Source: Natronocella acetinitrilica
Lineage (GTDB): Bacteria; Pseudomonadota; Gammaproteobacteria; Nitrococcales; Aquisalimonadaceae
Assembly: GCF_024170285.1 (NCBI RefSeq)
Contig: NZ_JALJXV010000001.1
Span: forward strand, 558,001-622,000
DNA length: 64,000 nt
Direction: 5' to 3'
The translations under genes and the position numbers were made by a program. The notes beneath the pieces were generated by a model, which was not told the origin of the DNA, made no database searches, and saw nothing but the letters and a program-made list of their open reading frames with translations. Positions 61,079 to 64,000 of the stretch are shown here, piece by piece (positions within the stretch are counted from its first letter, which is position 1; each line of letters begins with the position of its first letter).

Positions 61079-61607
61079 AAGGCTTCGAAGGCCGTCGTTT
61101 CAACTCCAGCAGCATCGCTGGTGGCAGTGAGTACATCACCAACCTGGTGATCACCCTGATCCTGGCCATGGTTGTGGCCATCATCCTTGGCATGGGCCTG
61201 CCAACCGTGGCCGCCTACATGCTCGCTGCCACGGTGGTGGCCGCCGCCTTCGTGGAGGCCGGGTTGCCGGCCCTGTCGTCGCATCTGTTCATTCTTTACT
61301 TCGCCATTCTCTCCCGTGTGACGCCGCCGGCGGCGTTGGCTGCTTATACCGGCAGCGCCATTCCGGCTCACACTGGTTCAGTACGGCGCTGACGGCGACC
61401 AAGATTTCGCTGGGTGGATTCCTGATCCCCTACATGTTCATCTATCATCCGCCGCTGCTGGGCCAGGGCACCCTATTGGAGGTGATGATGGCCACCGGCA
61501 CCGGCGTAATCGGCTTCGTGCTGATCGGCGCAGTGTTCCTCTGGCAGCGGGCGACTCCCGATCGCGGCGGCGATGCCGCCAGCGTCGCGGACAAGCCGGC
61601 ACGCTGA
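61079..61607 (+). pseudogene. 3' remnant of a TRAP fused permease, frameshifted
   Basis: Translation gives the C-terminal part of a large TRAP permease: ITNLVITLILAMVVAIILGM, then LPTVAAYMLAA and ILSRVTPPAALAAYTGSAI. At 61362/61363 one base is missing relative to the expected GCC-ATT-(G)CC-GGC, and the coding sense continues in another frame as GSHWFSTALTATKISLGGF to the stop at 61605-61607. Only about 170 residues of a protein normally over 600 residues remain; the 5' part is absent. It lies between the HAD gene and the dehydrogenase gene. Confidence 0.8.
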
Positions 61608-61645
61608 AACCCGGACCAAACTTGAGACTGGAGAGTCCATCCATC

Positions 61646-62608
61646 ATGAAAATTGTCATACCTGACGACTACCAGGATTGCGTCAAGACCCTGCGGTGTT
61701 TCCAGACGCTGTCCGGCCACGAGGTCACTGTCTACAACGATACCGTCACTGACGTTGATACTCTCGTGGAGCGCTTCAAGGACGCCGAGGCCCTGGTGCT
61801 CATTCGTGAACGCACGCAGATCACCGCTGAACTGCTGGAGCGGCTGCCGAATCTGCGCATTATCAGCCAGACCGGTGGTGGTATTGCCCACGTGGATCTG
61901 GATACCTGCAATGCCCGCGGTGTGGCCGTGGCCACCGGCACCGGCGCGCCTTACGCCGCCGCCGAGTTGACCTGGGGCCTGGCATTGGCGGCCATGCGCC
62001 GCATTCCGCAGGAAGTCGCCGGCATGAAGGCCGGCAAGTGGCAGCGCAGCCTGGGCGTGGGTATGCGTGGCAGGACGCTGGGCATCTATGGCTACGGCAA
62101 GATCGGTAGTGTTGTTGCCCGCTACGGCAAGGCCTTCGACATGCATGTGCTGGCCTGGGGCCGGGAGGGGTCGCTCACCCGCGCCCAGGCGGACGGTATC
62201 GACGTTGTCGAGAGCAAGGAGCAGTTGTTCGAGCAGTCCGATGTACTGAGCCTGCATCTGCGGCTCGGACCCCAGACGCGGGGTATCGTCACCGCGAACG
62301 ATCTGGCGCGGATGAAGCCGGGCTCGCTGCTGGTCAATACCAGTCGTGCTGAACTGATCGAAAGCGGCGCCCTGGAGGCAGCGCTGGATGCCGGACGGCC
62401 GGGCATGGCGGCGGTTGATGTCTACGAGAATGAACCGGTGGTGGATCACCCCCTGCTGCACCGCGACGGTGCCGTGTGCACGCCGCATCTCGGCTACGTC
62501 GAACTCGACAGCTACGAGCTGTACTTCGGGGACGCCTTCGACAACGTCCTCGCTTTTGCCGAAGGTGCGCCGAAGAACCTGGCCAATCCGGACGTGCTCG
62601 CCAAGTAA
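61646..62608 (+). CDS. D-2-hydroxyacid dehydrogenase family protein
   Basis: 320 residues, 2-hydroxyacid dehydrogenase fold. The NAD motif is GIYGYGKIGSVVARYGKAF; the catalytic Arg (NTSRAELIE), Glu (VDVYENEPV) and His (CTPHLGY) are present. It resembles D-3-phosphoglycerate dehydrogenase-like proteins but lacks the ACT domain. ATG 61646 is chosen; an upstream start at 61622 has no better site. Probably acts on a 2-hydroxy or 2-keto acid of the catabolic pathway. Confidence 0.88.
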   Translation: MKIVIPDDYQDCVKTLRCFQTLSGHEVTVYNDTVTDVDTLVERFKDAEALVLIRERTQITAELLERLPNLRIISQTGGGIAHVDLDTCNARGVAVATGTGAPYAAAELTWGLALAAMRRIPQEVAGMKAGKWQRSLGVGMRGRTLGIYGYGKIGSVVARYGKAFDMHVLAWGREGSLTRAQADGIDVVESKEQLFEQSDVLSLHLRLGPQTRGIVTANDLARMKPGSLLVNTSRAELIESGALEAALDAGRPGMAAVDVYENEPVVDHPLLHRDGAVCTPHLGYVELDSYELYFGDAFDNVLAFAEGAPKNLANPDVLAK

Positions 62609-62625
62609 TCACCAGGAGAATGCGC

Positions 62626-63009
62626 ATGAAAGAGAAACTCAACCAGAAAGGGCTCGCGACGCGCCGTGAGGTGCTCGGCGACGAATATGTGGATCGCTCG
62701 ATCAACGGCGCCGATGACTTCAACTGGCCGCTGCAGGAACTGGTCACCGACTACTGCTGGGATGCGATATGGAATCGCCCCGGCCTGGATCGCAAGACCC
62801 GGAGCATGATCAATATCGCCATGCTGGCGGCCCTGGGTCGCCCCCATGAGCTGCGTATTCATACCGTGGGAGCCATTCGCAACGGCTGCAGCAAGGAGGA
62901 GATCCGCGAGATCCTGCTCCAGGCTACGGTCTATTGCGGTTTTCCGGCAGGCATCGACGCTTTCAAGGTCGCCAAGGAAGTAGTCGACAGCATGGAAGAG
63001 GCTGGATAA
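62626..63009 (+). CDS. Carboxymuconolactone decarboxylase family protein
   Basis: 127-residue all-alpha protein. Family elements: RSMINIAMLAALGRPHELR and the GCSKEEIREILLQATVYCG block, matching 4-carboxymuconolactone decarboxylase-like proteins. The Cys-x2-Cys of AhpD peroxidases is absent. AGGAGA (62613-62618) precedes ATG 62626, with ATG 62620 an alternative. It ends the catabolic operon. It could act in decarboxylation or ring-cleavage product processing; many family members are uncharacterised. Confidence 0.85.
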   Translation: MKEKLNQKGLATRREVLGDEYVDRSINGADDFNWPLQELVTDYCWDAIWNRPGLDRKTRSMINIAMLAALGRPHELRIHTVGAIRNGCSKEEIREILLQATVYCGFPAGIDAFKVAKEVVDSMEEAG

Positions 63010-63016
63010 ACGACAG

Positions 63017-63043
63017 GGAGACGCTGAATGAATCAGCGTCTCC
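63017..63043. terminator. Bidirectional stem-loop between convergent genes
   Basis: Perfect 11-bp stem GGAGACGCTGA/TCAGCGTCTCC with a 5-nt loop in the 50-bp gap between stop codons at 63009 and 63060. T-tracts on either side are short. Confidence 0.7.
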
Positions 63044-63059
63044 GTCTTCATGTCCCGTT

Positions 63060-63539
63060 TCAGCCCCGGCGGTAGGTGCCCACCAGGCGATTCATACCGA
63101 TAATTGCCGGCTCAAGCCGTCCCAGCAGTTCCCACAGTGACAGCCCGCCCTCCAGGCGGACATCGTCCTTCAGGGCCAGAATCCAGAAATAGTATTGATG
63201 CACCCCGTGGCCTTCCGGCGGCATCGGGCCGCCGTAGCCCGTGTTCCCGAAGTCGTTCTTGCCCGCCGTGAAGTCGGAGCTTCCTTCAGGCAGCGCATTC
63301 ACCGATGCCGGGATGTTGTAGAGCACCCAGTGCACGAATCCGTAGGTACCGTTGGGACTGACCAGCGGCGCATCCGGGTCGTGGCAGATCACCGCAAAGG
63401 CCTTGGTGCCCTCCGGCGCGCCGGCCCAGGCCAGGTCCGGAGAGACATCATCGGATTCCCCCGTATGCCTGGTCGGAATGGCACCGCCGCTGCTGAAAGC
63501 GCTGCTGGTGAGCCGCATGTCCGATAATGCAAATCCCAT
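63060..63539 (-). CDS. YbhB/YbcL family Raf kinase inhibitor-like (PEBP) protein
   Basis: 159 residues. PEBP hallmarks: DVSPDLAWAGAP, the ligand loop HDPDAPLVSPNGTYGFVHWV and the YGGPMPPEGHGVHQYYFWI block. ATG 63539 has GGAG about 6 bp upstream and matches homologues; the frame extends 14 codons further upstream. Cytoplasmic, function unclear in bacteria. Convergent with the carboxymuconolactone decarboxylase-like gene. Confidence 0.9.
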   Translation of the reverse strand: MGFALSDMRLTSSAFSSGGAIPTRHTGESDDVSPDLAWAGAPEGTKAFAVICHDPDAPLVSPNGTYGFVHWVLYNIPASVNALPEGSSDFTAGKNDFGNTGYGGPMPPEGHGVHQYYFWILALKDDVRLEGGLSLWELLGRLEPAIIGMNRLVGTYRRG

Positions 63540-63699
63540 GGTCGGTCTCCTCTTTGCAAACCAGTTCGGGGAGCATAGCAAAGCCCGCCGGGTAAACGTC
63601 CAGGCAGCAGATTCAGGTCTGGTTCATGTGAACTGAAGCATCGTCGTGTTCATGGTCGCCGCGTACACTTTTTCACAGACATGATCTCGGGAGTCTGCG

Positions 63700-64000
63700 G
63701 TGATAGGGACGCGCTGGAAGTACACGGCAGGTGTGTTGCTGCTGGGAGGCTTGCTCGCCGGATGCGCCAGTGCGCCCAGAGAGCCGGCGCCGGTGGTGGA
63801 CGCCCGGCCGAGTGCACCGGCTGCTGCTGAGCGCTCGGCGTCGCCGGCACCGGATCATCGCCTTCAGCGCCAGGCCGTGATCGAGGCCCTTTATGCCCAG
63901 CATGATGACTGGGCCGGAACGCCCTATCGCCTTGGCGGTGCCAGCCGACGGGGCATTGACTGCTCGGCTTTCGTGCAGACGACGTTCGCCAGCCATTTCG
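63700..64000 (+). CDS. NlpC/P60 family lipoprotein, 3' end outside window
   Basis: 100 residues of an open frame that runs off the window. A lipoprotein signal peptide with lipobox LLAGC (Cys22) is followed by a Pro/Ala-rich linker, then the start of an NlpC/P60 domain: TPYRLGGASRRGIDCSAFVQ, whose Cys is the catalytic nucleophile. A periplasmic peptidoglycan endopeptidase of the Spr/MepS type is likely. GTG 63700 is chosen, with CGGGAG 7 bp upstream. Confidence 0.85.
   Translation, partial: MIGTRWKYTAGVLLLGGLLAGCASAPREPAPVVDARPSAPAAAERSASPAPDHRLQRQAVIEALYAQHDDWAGTPYRLGGASRRGIDCSAFVQTTFASHF

Noticed and set aside
61079-61607. TRAP remnant as programmed frameshift gene
   Set aside because: The 5' two thirds of the gene are absent and there is no slippery sequence, so decay is the simpler explanation.

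Overview
The window reads as a chromosome segment of a GC-rich gammaproteobacterium, probably a halophilic or haloalkaliphilic relative of the Ectothiorhodospiraceae. That is inferred from gene order and coding style; no rRNA or other strong phylogenetic marker is present. The first 15 kb has the order known from Pseudomonas-type genomes (uvrD, polA, engB, cytochrome c4, dsbA, an EEP-fold hydrolase, a GGDEF/EAL protein). A System II cytochrome c maturation pair (ResB-CcsA) sits between cytochrome c4 and dsbA.

Layout. 1-14.7 kb: DNA repair and replication core, cytochrome c biogenesis, a DsbA with an unusual CPFC active site and a c-di-GMP enzyme; the polA-engB gap holds a candidate structured sRNA. 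15.0-20.0 kb: a branched-chain amino acid type (HAAT) ABC transporter, with the binding protein separated from its permease and ATPase genes by a repeat cluster. 20.1-24.1 kb: an FbpABC-type ferric iron transporter whose three genes lie in alternating orientations, with Fur-like sites in the promoter regions. 24.5-31.4 kb: a LysR regulator divergent from an uncharacterised operon (aldehyde dehydrogenase, atypical M19 dipeptidase, an unrecognised 591-residue protein, a DUF3726 protein, a creatininase-family amidohydrolase). 31.4-38.6 kb: a cluster combining GTP cyclohydrolase II, a RibD-type reductase, a divergent PTPS/QueD-like protein, a dehydrogenase, a glycosyltransferase, a methyltransferase, a flippase-like membrane protein and a CDP-alcohol phosphatidyltransferase. 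This looks like an undescribed pathway that makes and decorates a GTP-derived pyrimidine or pterin. 38.8-51.5 kb: circularly permuted ATP-grasp, alpha-E and transglutaminase genes in two sets, including a transglutaminase paralogue whose catalytic Cys is Ala. 51.8-63.0 kb: a catabolic region built around a GntR/FCD regulator, with CoA-transferase and HMG-CoA-lyase-like genes on one side and a TRAP transporter plus dehydrogenases and hydrolases on the other; it includes a decayed TRAP permease. 63.0-64.0 kb: a PEBP-family protein and the start of an NlpC/P60 lipoprotein.

Two intergenic repeat families stand out. The first has five copies of a 108-126 bp palindrome. Its long outer stem has a different sequence in each copy but keeps pairing, and it encloses two short hairpins and a conserved unpaired core. 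The second is a REP-like element whose 35-bp form occurs three times without a change.

The best candidates for undescribed biology are the GTP-derived small-molecule cluster (31.4-38.6 kb), the creatininase/DUF3726 operon (25.5-31.4 kb), the variable-stem palindrome family, and the candidate sRNA downstream of polA. No tRNA, rRNA, CRISPR array, intact insertion sequence or prophage was seen.
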